The position numbers were made by a program, and so were the translations under genes. Positions 34,823 through 43,971 of a stretch of DNA of 64,000 bases are shown in pieces. The DNA comes from Hyphomicrobiales bacterium (GTDB taxonomy: Bacteria > Pseudomonadota > Alphaproteobacteria > Rhizobiales > Beijerinckiaceae). The notes under the pieces are model-generated. The model was not told the DNA's origin and did not search any database. It saw nothing but the letters and a program-made list of their open reading frames with translations. How positions within the stretch are numbered: position 1 is the first letter of the stretch; each line of letters begins with the position of its first letter. The DNA is taken from positions 1 to 64,000 of the forward strand of contig JAQGKD010000113.1 in assembly GCA_028290285.1 (NCBI GenBank). The letters are read 5' to 3'.

Positions 34823-35902
34823 TCAAGGCTGCGCGATGTTGAGCATCTTGCGGACGCGGGCCTTCACCGGCTCGGGCGCGGCATTCATCTGAGCCAGGAC
34901 TTCCGTCATGCGCGCGGGGCCAAACCAGCGTGTGTCGATCTTCATCTTCTCCGCATCGGCAAGGAATTCGGGATCCTTCATCGTCTCGGCAAAGGCATCC
35001 GACAGCATGTCCGCACGCTCTTTTGGCAGGCCGGGCGGCGCCATGATGGGACGCCCCAGAGCGAGCTGCGCGAACATCAATGCCAGCGAGGCCTTGCTGC
35101 TTTCATCCGGTGCGAGTTCCAGCGCGTTCGGGACATCCTTGTATTTCGGGCTGCGCGAAAGGCCCATTTGCAGGACCACGCGCAATGTGCCGTCGCCCAG
35201 TTGCCTTTCAAACAGCGAACTGAGGGTGGAAACGAAGATTCCACATGCGCCTTGCAGCTCTCCCCGCTCCATGGCCGTCGCGCGCGCCTGCGTGCCGCCA
35301 TAGCCCGGAATGATCTTGAGCTTGGCCCCGAGTTCCTCGTTCATTCCCATCGGGAACGTCTGCGAGTTAGACCCGATTCCTTCGCTGCCGATGATCACTT
35401 CCTTCGTCAAGAAATCCCGCGCATCTCGAATGCCGGAGGTGTGCCACACGGAACAGGTATCGAATTCCTCGCTCATGTTTCCGATGGGCGTGAATTTCAG
35501 ATTGTCGAATTTTGCGAGGCGTTCCCCAAGCGCTGCGACAAGGAAGGAGCTGGACGCGAGCATCGCTATAGCCGTGCCGTCCTTTGGCGCCACATTGAAC
35601 AAGTTGTTCGCAGCAACCATCCCGCCCCCGCCGGGAACGTTCTGGACCACGATCTGGGGATGCCCGGGGATGTGCCTGGGGAGATGACGGCCGAGCGTCC
35701 GAGCGTAGGTGTCGTAACCGCCTCCTGCGCCCGAAGGCACCACGAGGGTGATCGTCTTGCCTGCAAAGAAGCTTTCCGCGTCTTGCGCCCGAACGGCTGA
35801 ACCGATCGCGGCAGACAGTGAGAAGACGAGTGCCGTCAGGCAAGCGGTCTTCTTGACAGAGGAGCCACGGCCATCGCGCTTTCCAGTCCCAGACATGTCC
35901 AT
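34823..35902 (-). CDS. Bug-family (TctC-like) solute receptor
   Basis: The 359-residue product starts at ATG 35902; an ATG at 35896 is an alternative. The mature protein begins AESFFAGKTITLVVPSGAGGGYDTYAR, with GGGGMVAANNLFNVAPKDGT further on, which is the TctC/Bug build. It diverges from the other receptors here (CSVWHTSGIRDARDFL instead of the shared TVVWHTS pattern), so a different ligand is likely. It is the last gene of the minus-strand operon that begins at 44842. Confidence 0.9.
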   Translation of the reverse strand: MDMSGTGKRDGRGSSVKKTACLTALVFSLSAAIGSAVRAQDAESFFAGKTITLVVPSGAGGGYDTYARTLGRHLPRHIPGHPQIVVQNVPGGGGMVAANNLFNVAPKDGTAIAMLASSSFLVAALGERLAKFDNLKFTPIGNMSEEFDTCSVWHTSGIRDARDFLTKEVIIGSEGIGSNSQTFPMGMNEELGAKLKIIPGYGGTQARATAMERGELQGACGIFVSTLSSLFERQLGDGTLRVVLQMGLSRSPKYKDVPNALELAPDESSKASLALMFAQLALGRPIMAPPGLPKERADMLSDAFAETMKDPEFLADAEKMKIDTRWFGPARMTEVLAQMNAAPEPVKARVRKMLNIAQP

Positions 35903-36014
35903 CCCCAGAGTCTGCTTGTTATAGTGATTTCCCGAGCGTGGCTTTTTCTCATTCAGGACGCAATGGCGTTCAGCCTCAAGGGCGAGCGGAACCTTACCGA
36001 AAGCTGTGCAGCGT

Positions 36015-37040
36015 TTAGGTCTTTCCATAGACAGCCTTGATTTTCTCGAGGACGGAAGGCGAGATATTTCCCACTTCCGCGACGAGCTTTTCCAGCTCCG
36101 CACCACTCATCGGCGTGAGCTCGACGCGCATTTTTTCTAGCTCGCTGATGAATTCGGGGTCGACGGTCATCTCCATGAATGCCGTGCGCAGCGCCTCTCT
36201 TCTGTCGGCTGGCACTCCTGGCGTCGACAGGATCGCCTTGCCGATTTCAGTGGCGTTGACGACTGCCTTTAAAATCCCGGCTTCCTCGGGGGACCGCGCG
36301 AGCTCCACACAGGTCGGCACGTCCGGCAGGTCGGGATGGCGCTTCAGTGCATATTGCACCAAGACATTCACCTTCTTGTCGCGCAGCCACTCCGGGTGAG
36401 CAGACTTGTAGGCTTCGAGACTCGTCGAGTGTCCATCGACCTCGCCGCGCTCCATGGCAAGCATTGCCTCGCTCGAGCCGCCATACCCCATGACCATCTT
36501 GAACTTTGTGCCAACGACGCGGTTCAGGACGTTTGGATAAACGTAGACGGTCGAGCCTGACCCAGTTGCGCCGAGCGTGGACTCGGTCATCATCGCATCC
36601 GCGATAGTCATGATTTTCGACGTGTGCCACATGGCCGTTATGTTGACCGACGAGGCCACGCGGCCGATCCACGTAAACTTCGTCGTCTCGAATTTGACTC
36701 CCACCGCGCCGAGCTTTTCGTCGATCGTGTTTGTCGCCGCGAGCAGGCCCAGGACCGTGCCGTCCTTGGGTGCGACATTGTAGATGTGGTTGGCCGCCAG
36801 AATACTGCCGGCGCCGGGCATGTTCCGAAAGATGATGTTCGGGGAGCCGGGAATGTGCCGGCCAAGATGGCGCGCCACCGCGCGTCCATAGACGTCGTTG
36901 CTACCGCCGGGAGGATAGCCGACGATCAACTCCATGGTTTTGCCGGCGTAGAATTGCTCGACCGATTGTGCGCGAACCGGCCCTGCGATCACGGTGCAAG
37001 TTGCAACAGCAAGCATGTAACTGGTCCAGTGAATGGCCAT
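36015..37040 (-). CDS. Bug-family (TctC-like) solute receptor
   Basis: The 341-residue product starts at ATG 37040 with a GGGGGG tract just upstream. A signal peptide ending PVRAQ precedes VEQFYAGKTMELIVGYPPGGSNDVYGR. The NMPGAGS and LGATGSGSTVYVYPNVLN segments are close to those of the receptor at 46258-47292, which lies in the divergent unit of the same island. The two receptors may bind related compounds. It follows the SDR gene by 55 bases. No TctA or TctB gene is present. Confidence 0.92.
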   Translation of the reverse strand: MAIHWTSYMLAVATCTVIAGPVRAQSVEQFYAGKTMELIVGYPPGGSNDVYGRAVARHLGRHIPGSPNIIFRNMPGAGSILAANHIYNVAPKDGTVLGLLAATNTIDEKLGAVGVKFETTKFTWIGRVASSVNITAMWHTSKIMTIADAMMTESTLGATGSGSTVYVYPNVLNRVVGTKFKMVMGYGGSSEAMLAMERGEVDGHSTSLEAYKSAHPEWLRDKKVNVLVQYALKRHPDLPDVPTCVELARSPEEAGILKAVVNATEIGKAILSTPGVPADRREALRTAFMEMTVDPEFISELEKMRVELTPMSGAELEKLVAEVGNISPSVLEKIKAVYGKT

Positions 37041-37095
37041 GCGATCCCCCCGGGTGCTTCTTCTTTTTATACTTGTTGGCGATATGTCGGAGACC

Positions 37096-37875
37096 TCATA
37101 CCAGCGCAGGATATGAGCCCCCGTCCAGATGGATGTTCTGTCCAGACATGAAGCCCGCATGAACGCTGCAAACGAATGCGCAGGTCGCTCCGAACTCGCT
37201 CGGCAGCCCCAGCCGACGCGCTGCGATGCTCTCGACCTGCCTGCGGCGCGCCTCGTCATAGGTAATACCGAAACGCTTCATCATGTCGTTCGCCATCTGG
37301 TGCTGGCGCGCGGTGTCTATGCGTTCGGGCAAAAGATTGTTGATGGTGACGTTGTGCCTCGCGACATCAAGTGAGAGGCCTTTCATCGACGCTGTGAGCC
37401 CAGCGCGTGCGCCTGACGAAAGCGTCATGTGCGGACGCGGTGTCGTCACCATGGCAGAGGTAATGTTCACGATGCGGCCGAAACGCCGGGCAATCATGGC
37501 CGGCAAGACTGCCCGCACCATCATGATCGGCGCGATCATGTTCGCCTGTATCGCCTGCCCCCACGTCTCGTCCTCGATCGCCAGGAAATCCTGCGGATCG
37601 GGGCCGGCATTGTTGTTCACGAGAATATCGGGCTCGGGGCAGGCCGACAGCAGCGCCGCCCGGCCTTCCTTTGTCGCAACGTCGCCGCACACGGCCCTAA
37701 TCGTTACGCGTAGCGTGGAGCGCAGCGCTGCAGCGGCTTCATCAAGGCAACCCCGATCTCGTCCATTGATGACGATGTTGACACCCTCACGTGCGAGCGC
37801 CTCGGCACAGGCGAATCCCAGTCCTCGACTCGACGCGCAGACGAGGGCCGTCTTTCCTTCCAGCCCAAGATCCAT
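37096..37875 (-). CDS. SDR-family protein lacking the catalytic Tyr-Lys motif
   Basis: The 259-residue product starts at ATG 37875. The Rossmann fold binds NAD(P) through CASSRGLGFA at about 14-23, and NNNAGPDP replaces the usual NNAG. After ITSAM, the position of YxxxK reads LSSGARAG, so both the Tyr and the Lys are missing. Such atypical SDRs exist among 3-oxoacyl-reductase-like proteins; they may be inactive, act as scaffolds or use other residues. It lies between the UbiD and Bug genes in the operon. Confidence 0.85.
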   Translation of the reverse strand: MDLGLEGKTALVCASSRGLGFACAEALAREGVNIVINGRDRGCLDEAAAALRSTLRVTIRAVCGDVATKEGRAALLSACPEPDILVNNNAGPDPQDFLAIEDETWGQAIQANMIAPIMMVRAVLPAMIARRFGRIVNITSAMVTTPRPHMTLSSGARAGLTASMKGLSLDVARHNVTINNLLPERIDTARQHQMANDMMKRFGITYDEARRRQVESIAARRLGLPSEFGATCAFVCSVHAGFMSGQNIHLDGGSYPALV

Positions 37876-37900
37876 GTCCGCCTCCCTCGCCTGCTGCCGA

Positions 37901-39559
37901 TTATGGCTTGTCGTTTTTCTCGACCGACCGGACTGTCGTCTCTGCATCCAGACCGGGACGCTGGCGCGCAAGCGTTTCGAGGCCATTGATCTCCCAGTCA
38001 CCGCGCACCGCGTTTTCGGCGAAGCGAGTCCAGTCGTCGCCCCAGTTTCCGAGCTCGTAACCGTGCCATGGCGAGGGAACCTTGACGCGCGGCATTCCGA
38101 GTTCGTTCCAGATTGCCAGTGCGTCTTCCATGAACTCCTTGCGCGGCAGCGCGAGAGGAGCCATCAGCCGCTTGCGCGTAGCGTCGATCAGGAGCGCGGA
38201 GTCGCTCTTGCGTTCGCCATATTGCGAGCCCTGCCCGCCGCCCCGATACGGGAAGATGATGACATCCTCCTTGGGGTTCGAGCGATAGGCGATGGACCAC
38301 AGAACGGCATCCACGGATGAGGGATCGATGTCGTCGCTGACCGCGATCACCACCTTTCCAAAGGCAGTGATGAGCGTGCTGGCGCTCTGCAACGCGCGCC
38401 AGACCTCCGTCTGCGGCGCTCCGTACTCGAACTGCAGGAAGATGACCGGCCGCAGGTTGGTCAAGGGCTCGTGCAGAACCACTCGCTTGATGCCCTTGAT
38501 GTTGAGCGTGTGCTTGAGATGCGAAAGGAACAGCGGCTCGTAGGCAACCTTCTTGATGACGCTCGATTCGCTCGGCGTGACCTGACTGATGATCGCGCTG
38601 AAGACCGCTTTTCGGCGCATCGTAATGGCGGTCACCTGCATCGGCATGTTGAAGGCTTCGAGCGCGACATAGCCGTTGCTCTCACCAAAGGGAGCTTCCG
38701 GTTCGAGCACGCTGGTATCGATATAGCCCTCGATGACGATCTCTGAGTTCGCAGGTACAAGTAGATCGTTCGTCTTGCACTTGACCATCTCGATGGGCGC
38801 ACCGGCGAGGGCGCCCGCCACGGCATATTCGTCGAGGTCCGTCGCGAGTTTCTGCGGCGACGTGAACACGACGACGGGAGCACCGCCCAATGCGATGGAG
38901 ATCGGCATGCGCTCCTTTCGGTCGCGATATTTCTGCCAATGCACCCAGCCGCCCGCGCCGCCCGGGCGCGCCACCATGCGCACGACGAGGCGATCGGTGG
39001 CCTTCAACGCAGCCCTGTACATGCCGGTATTTTGCACCCCGGTGTCGGGATCCACCGTCACGCAAAGCGTCGCTGTGAGATAGGGCGCCGCATCATAGCC
39101 GGGCGTTGAAATTGGCACGGGCAGAGCCGCGAGCCCGCCACCGGGCTGTCGCAACTCATCGCCCGTGATGACGATCTCCTGGCACGGACCCTCCGCGACG
39201 ACGACGGGCGGAATGGGATGCGCCACAGCGTTCAACCATGCCGGCCCGATACCCTCGACGGTCTGTCCCATGCCCATCGCGTAAATGCGCGGCGACGAGG
39301 CAAGCGCGCCGAGCACGACCGGCATGCCGTAGCGCTTGCCTTTTGAATCGACGACGTTGGTGAACATGAAGGCGCGGCGATCGTCTTCCGGGATGCCGCC
39401 AATGAACTGCCACCGCACCAGCGGCTGCAATTGCGTGTCCTTGTTAATCGGCCTGTCGATCTTCACGAGCAGGCCAGCAGCATCGAGCGCGGCGAGATGT
39501 TCATGAAAATCGCGCGGCGGCCGCAGGACCGCTTTTTCGGCAGGACGTTTGTCATCCAT
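37901..39559 (-). CDS. UbiD-family prenylated-FMN decarboxylase
   Basis: This 552-residue protein matches the UbiD family. It has PGYDAAPYLTATLCVTVDPDTGVQN and RMVARPGG in the cofactor domain, and EPEAPFGESNGY with the catalytic Glu pair region. UbiD enzymes decarboxylate or carboxylate unsaturated and aromatic acids with prenylated FMN, which is made by UbiX; no ubiX gene is in the window. In this operon it would remove a ring carboxylate, as HmfF does for furandicarboxylate. The substrate is inferred only as an aromatic or heteroaromatic acid. Confidence 0.92.
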   Translation of the reverse strand: MDDKRPAEKAVLRPPRDFHEHLAALDAAGLLVKIDRPINKDTQLQPLVRWQFIGGIPEDDRRAFMFTNVVDSKGKRYGMPVVLGALASSPRIYAMGMGQTVEGIGPAWLNAVAHPIPPVVVAEGPCQEIVITGDELRQPGGGLAALPVPISTPGYDAAPYLTATLCVTVDPDTGVQNTGMYRAALKATDRLVVRMVARPGGAGGWVHWQKYRDRKERMPISIALGGAPVVVFTSPQKLATDLDEYAVAGALAGAPIEMVKCKTNDLLVPANSEIVIEGYIDTSVLEPEAPFGESNGYVALEAFNMPMQVTAITMRRKAVFSAIISQVTPSESSVIKKVAYEPLFLSHLKHTLNIKGIKRVVLHEPLTNLRPVIFLQFEYGAPQTEVWRALQSASTLITAFGKVVIAVSDDIDPSSVDAVLWSIAYRSNPKEDVIIFPYRGGGQGSQYGERKSDSALLIDATRKRLMAPLALPRKEFMEDALAIWNELGMPRVKVPSPWHGYELGNWGDDWTRFAENAVRGDWEINGLETLARQRPGLDAETTVRSVEKNDKP

Positions 39560-39583
39560 GGTTTTCGATCCTCGATCGCGGGC

Positions 39584-40375
39584 TCAGGCCGACGCGTCTA
39601 TCTTGTTGACGAAGTCGCGCAGATGCGACGCAAATGCTTTCGGCTGCTCCAGCGGGGAGAGGTGGCCCGTGTCCATTTCGACGTAGCCACAATCTGGCAA
39701 AGCGCCGGCCATCTCCTTCATCGAAGCAACGGGCGTTGATTGATCGTGCAGGCCCGCGATGGCGAGAGCCGGAAGCTTCAAACCTGCGAGCTGGTCGGCG
39801 TAGTCGAGCCCGCGTATGGCGCGCCACGACCAGGCGTGGACAATGGGATCGTTGGCGAGCAGCCAGTCACGCGCGAGAACCACGAGCTCAGGGCGAGTCA
39901 GCTGGATGTCAGCATCGAACCAGCGAGACAGGGTCGTGCTCAGCACGCCGGGCATGCCCTTCTCCGCATCGCGCGCGCGCTGCTCCATCGTTGCGCGCCC
40001 CTGATCGTTGCGGCGATGTCCGGTATTGGCAATGACGACTCCCGACAGGAGTTCGGGATGCCGGACGGCAAGCGCCTGTGCGACCATGCCACCCATCGAG
40101 CAACCGACGACGACGGCCGGTGCCTGCCCCACTGATCGGACGAGATCGGCCACGTCGTCGGCGAAATCGTCCAGATCGAAGGGCTCCAGCGATGCATCGC
40201 TGGCGCCATGTCCGCGCAGGTCGGGCGCGATCAGTCGGAACTCGCTTTGCAGTTCGTCCATCACAGGCGACCAGAACGCCCCACGCAGCCCGACGGGATG
40301 CAGAAGAATGATGGAGCGTCCCCCACCTTGCGTGGCATAGGCCATTGATAGCCCAGACGACGTTCTGATGCGCAT
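39584..40375 (-). CDS. Alpha/beta hydrolase, enol-lactonase/NicD-like
   Basis: The 263-residue product starts at ATG 40375. HPVGLRGAFW forms the oxyanion region, DLRGHGASD is typical of the 3-oxoadipate enol-lactonase group, and GCSMGG holds Ser93, the nucleophile. His238 in MDTGHLSPLE completes the triad. Relatives include 3-oxoadipate enol-lactonase, N-formylmaleamate deformylase (NicD) and C-C hydrolases. It lies 24 bases upstream of UbiD in the operon and probably hydrolyses a ring-cleavage product. Confidence 0.9.
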   Translation of the reverse strand: MRIRTSSGLSMAYATQGGGRSIILLHPVGLRGAFWSPVMDELQSEFRLIAPDLRGHGASDASLEPFDLDDFADDVADLVRSVGQAPAVVVGCSMGGMVAQALAVRHPELLSGVVIANTGHRRNDQGRATMEQRARDAEKGMPGVLSTTLSRWFDADIQLTRPELVVLARDWLLANDPIVHAWSWRAIRGLDYADQLAGLKLPALAIAGLHDQSTPVASMKEMAGALPDCGYVEMDTGHLSPLEQPKAFASHLRDFVNKIDASA

Positions 40376-40385
40376 TTGATACCCT

Positions 40386-41105
40386 CTATGACCGAACGAG
40401 AGCGAGCAACGTGCCGGCATATTCGGACTGCATCGCCGCCGACATGTCCTGCGCGCCGAGCAGAAACTTCTTGATGGTTTCCAGAACGAGGCGCGGGCGC
40501 GACGCCAGCTCCTGAAGGAACATATCGGTCTCCCGCTCGAAGTCTGCGGCGGCGAAGACCTTGCTGACGAGACCGTAGGTCACGCCTTCCTGCGGCGTGA
40601 CGTCGCCACCGGAGAAGATCAGCCAGGCAAGCGCCTTCTGGTTCACCTTCTTCATCACGGCAGCCATCGCCAGGGTCGGTGGTATGCCGTGCTTGATCTC
40701 GCTGAACGAGAACTTCGATGCATCCGACGCAATCGTGATATCGCACCCGCCGCCAAGCGCTGCGCCAAAGCCTATCGCCGGTGCGTGCACGCGCGCAACA
40801 ACGGGGATAGGCGACGCATTGATGGCTTCATACACGCCAAGCACCGCACCCATCATCTGCACGCGAACTTCATGCGGCTTCAGTCCGTCCGTCGTTTCGC
40901 CTTTCCCATCGCGCCCCCGGCAGAAGTGTGCGCCGCGCGCGGTCAGGACAAGCACGCGTGCCTCGGGCTTGCCCGCCTCGTCGCGGATGGTTTCTGCCAA
41001 AGCCCGCATCATGCCGCGCGTCTGCGCATTGCCCTCGTCGGGGCGTCCCAGATCTATGCGCGTGATGCCGCCGTCTCTGGTGATGGGAAACTCGAACTCC
41101 GCCAT
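40386..41105 (-). CDS. Enoyl-CoA hydratase/isomerase family (crotonase) protein
   Basis: The 239-residue crotonase-fold protein has HFCRGRDGK at the first oxyanion segment and AIGFGAALGGGCDITIASD at the second, where GGGCD is the usual CoA-site motif. The C-terminal helices are short but complete. Members act on acyl-CoA thioesters as hydratases, isomerases or hydrolases; in furoate catabolism HmfE is a family member. No acyl-CoA ligase gene is present, so the CoA thioester must come from elsewhere. Spacing to its neighbours is 10 and 23 bases. Confidence 0.9.
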   Translation of the reverse strand: MAEFEFPITRDGGITRIDLGRPDEGNAQTRGMMRALAETIRDEAGKPEARVLVLTARGAHFCRGRDGKGETTDGLKPHEVRVQMMGAVLGVYEAINASPIPVVARVHAPAIGFGAALGGGCDITIASDASKFSFSEIKHGIPPTLAMAAVMKKVNQKALAWLIFSGGDVTPQEGVTYGLVSKVFAAADFERETDMFLQELASRPRLVLETIKKFLLGAQDMSAAMQSEYAGTLLALVRS

Positions 41106-41128
41106 GACATCGTTCCTCTGGTTTCTTG

Positions 41129-43474
41129 TTAAGTCGAAGCCATCGCAGCCCGCGCGCGATTGACGATGCGTACGATCTTTTCGGGGGAGATCGGCATTTC
41201 AGCCAGCCTTGCATCGAACGGCTTCAGTGCATTCTCGATGGCGCTGATGATGGCGGCAATGACGGCTATCGTTCCGCCCTCCCCCGCCCCCTTGACCCCG
41301 ATCGGATTCAACGGCGACGGAGACACGGTGTGGATCACCTCGACATTTGGAACATCAGGCGCCATCGGTAGCAGATATTCGGCGAAGCTCGTGGTGAGCG
41401 GCTGTCCGTTTTCGTCGAAGAGCAATTGCTCGAAAAGCGCGTTGCCGATGCCATGCGCGACGCCGCCGACAATCTGTCCCTCGACAATCATCGGATTGAT
41501 GACGCGACCGCAATCGTGATTGACGACGACGCGCGTCACTTTCACGTGGCCGGTGTCGATATCGACCTCGACTTCCGCGACATGACTCGAATTCGCATAT
41601 GTCGACTGCTCGGGTTTGAAATAGCTCGTAGCCTCGAGACCGGGATCGCGGTCGCCCTTCATTGAAAAACCGTAGAGCCCGACCGAATTATTGGCGAGTT
41701 CGCGAAAGGTCTTGCGCATGCCGGGAATGCCGCGGACCTCGACGCCGCCGTCCTTAAGTTCCAGATCGTCGGGCGACACTTCGAGCATGTCGGCCGCGAC
41801 TTTCTTGATCTTCTCCACGATCTCGAGACCCGCGAGATGGACTGAGGACCCCGCGTTGACGGCCGTGCGCGAGGCGAACGTCCCCATGCCGAAGGGGATC
41901 GTGCCGGTATCGCCGGTCACGACATTGATGTCGTCGATGCCGATCCCGAGATGATCCGACGCGATCTGCGCGAGCGTCGTCTTGTGCGACTGGCCCTGTG
42001 GTGTGGCACCCGTATAAACGACAACCTTTCCGCTCGTCGAAATGCGGATCGTCGCGCCCTCATAGGGGCCGAGGCCTGTTCCCTCGACGGCATTGCTGAT
42101 ACCCAGCCCGATGTAACGGCCCTGTTCCAGCGCCGCCAGCCGGCGCGTTTCGAAGCTTTCGTAATCGACATGGTCGAGCGCCATCTGCTGGCTGCGTGGA
42201 TAGTCTCCGCTGTCGTAGATCGCAGGCTTGCCGTCGCGAAAGGTCAGGCCGACCTTGTAGGGCATCTGCTCCGGCTTGATGAAGTTGCGTCGACGCACCT
42301 CTGCGCGGTCGAGATCCAGCTCCCGCGAAATGCGATCCATCATGCGCTCCATGACGAAGCAGCCTTGAGGCCGTCCCGCTCCACGCACAGGACTGCAGGT
42401 GATCTTGTTCGTCATCGCGACGATGAGTTCGAGCCTGTAGTTGGGCAGGACATAGGGCCCGATCACCGATGTTGCGGCGATCCATGGCAGCACCAGCCCC
42501 CAGGTGACGTAGGCGCCGCCGTCATGGACAAGCCGTCCGCGCAGACCGAGCAGCTTTGCGTTCGCATCGACCGCGACTTCCATGTCCCAGTATTGATCGC
42601 GCTCCTGCTGTGTTGCGACGAAGTTTTCGCGCCGGTCCTCGATCCATTTCACCGGCCGCCCGACAATCATCGCGGCCGCCGCCGTGGCTGCATATTCGAC
42701 GTAGAACGATCCCTTCGGCCCGAACCCGCCGCCGACGTCATTGGTGATGACGCGGACCTGGTTCTCGTCGAAGTCGAGCAGATCGACGAAGGTGCGCTTG
42801 AAGCGATGCGAACCCTGCGACGATGCGTACATCGTCAGCTGCTCGGAATTTACGTCCCAGCTCGCAACAACGCCACGGCACTCCAGAAAGAAAGGGCCGC
42901 CGCGATGCATGAAGAAGCTTTCCTGGAACACATGCGCCGCGCCCGCGAAGGCGGCGTCCGTGTCTCCGAACGTGATCGGCACCTGCGTCACGATGTTTGA
43001 TTTCGCCGTGCGCTGCGCGAGAGGTGCGCCCTCTGCAATAGCGCTCAGCGGATCTATGGAAGCCGGCAAGACGTCGTAAACGATCTCGACGAGGATAGCC
43101 GCGTCTTCCGCGATATAACGAGACTCCGCGACGACGATAGCGACTGCCTCGCCGACAAAGCAGACTTCGTCGTCTACGAGAACCGTCGGCATATAAACCT
43201 GCTTCATGGCCGGGTTCGGCACATAGAGCGGCAGGCGTCGCGAGCGCATGGGCTCCGGCAGGTCGGCATGGGTGATGACATCGATCACGCCAGGCAAGGC
43301 TTTCGCGGCGCTCACATCGATCCGGCTGATCGTGGCATGCGCGTGCGGGCTGCGCACGAAGGCCGCGAATGTCATGCCGGGAAGCTTCACGTCGTCAACG
43401 AAGCGGCCCTTTCCGACGAGGAGCGCGGCGTCTTCCTTGCGAAGGGCGCTGGCGCCGAATTGCTTCTCGCGCAT
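41129..43474 (-). CDS. Molybdenum hydroxylase large subunit (CoxL/HmfA-like)
   Basis: The 781-residue protein starts FGASALRKEDAALLVGKGRFVDDV, the typical hammerhead domain. It has NDVGGGFGPKG at the cofactor site and GVKGAGEGGT near the C terminus with the catalytic Glu. The loop that in CO dehydrogenase carries the active Cys reads PVRGAGRPQG here, so this is not form I CO dehydrogenase. It should hydroxylate a heteroaromatic ring or oxidise an aldehyde. It overlaps the [2Fe-2S] subunit gene by one base. Confidence 0.93.
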   Translation of the reverse strand: MREKQFGASALRKEDAALLVGKGRFVDDVKLPGMTFAAFVRSPHAHATISRIDVSAAKALPGVIDVITHADLPEPMRSRRLPLYVPNPAMKQVYMPTVLVDDEVCFVGEAVAIVVAESRYIAEDAAILVEIVYDVLPASIDPLSAIAEGAPLAQRTAKSNIVTQVPITFGDTDAAFAGAAHVFQESFFMHRGGPFFLECRGVVASWDVNSEQLTMYASSQGSHRFKRTFVDLLDFDENQVRVITNDVGGGFGPKGSFYVEYAATAAAAMIVGRPVKWIEDRRENFVATQQERDQYWDMEVAVDANAKLLGLRGRLVHDGGAYVTWGLVLPWIAATSVIGPYVLPNYRLELIVAMTNKITCSPVRGAGRPQGCFVMERMMDRISRELDLDRAEVRRRNFIKPEQMPYKVGLTFRDGKPAIYDSGDYPRSQQMALDHVDYESFETRRLAALEQGRYIGLGISNAVEGTGLGPYEGATIRISTSGKVVVYTGATPQGQSHKTTLAQIASDHLGIGIDDINVVTGDTGTIPFGMGTFASRTAVNAGSSVHLAGLEIVEKIKKVAADMLEVSPDDLELKDGGVEVRGIPGMRKTFRELANNSVGLYGFSMKGDRDPGLEATSYFKPEQSTYANSSHVAEVEVDIDTGHVKVTRVVVNHDCGRVINPMIVEGQIVGGVAHGIGNALFEQLLFDENGQPLTTSFAEYLLPMAPDVPNVEVIHTVSPSPLNPIGVKGAGEGGTIAVIAAIISAIENALKPFDARLAEMPISPEKIVRIVNRARAAMAST

Positions 43475-43971
43475 CAGACTCCCTCAGCTTGTGCGACGCG
43501 CATTTTTTGCGCTGCGTCGAGGCCGGCTTCGACGATGGCCTGATAACCGGTGCAGCGGCAGATATTGCCCGTGAGCAAGGTCCGAAGTTCCTCTTCCGTA
43601 GGGTCCGGGTTCTCACGCAGATGTTCCGTCAGCGTGATGAGCATGCCCGGCGTGCAGAAGCCGCACTGGAGGCCGTGTTTCTCATGGAATGCCTGCTGCA
43701 GGATGGACAGGGTTCCGTCTGCATTGGCGAGACCTTCTATAGTTGTGAGTTCGCGTCCCTTGGCCTGGACCGCAAACATCAGGCAGGAGCGTGCGCTCTG
43801 ACCGTCGATGAGAATGGTGCAGGCGCCGCAGACGCCATGTTCGCACCCCACATGCGTGCCCGTGAGATCGAGCGTCTGGCGCAGGAAATCCACCAGCAGC
43901 ATGCGGGGCTCGATCGCCTTCTCGTATTTATGTCCGTTCACGCTGAGCGAGATCGTGCGTGTCTCAGGCAT
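43474..43971 (-). CDS. Molybdenum hydroxylase [2Fe-2S] subunit (CoxS-like)
   Basis: The 165-residue subunit has CEHGVCGACT for the first cluster and CGFCTPGML and ICRCTGYQ for the second. No signal peptide is present, so the holoenzyme is cytoplasmic. The start overlaps the FAD subunit gene by 8 bases. With the FAD and molybdenum subunits it forms a three-part enzyme in gene order M-S-L. Confidence 0.95.
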   Translation of the reverse strand: MPETRTISLSVNGHKYEKAIEPRMLLVDFLRQTLDLTGTHVGCEHGVCGACTILIDGQSARSCLMFAVQAKGRELTTIEGLANADGTLSILQQAFHEKHGLQCGFCTPGMLITLTEHLRENPDPTEEELRTLLTGNICRCTGYQAIVEAGLDAAQKMRVAQAEGV

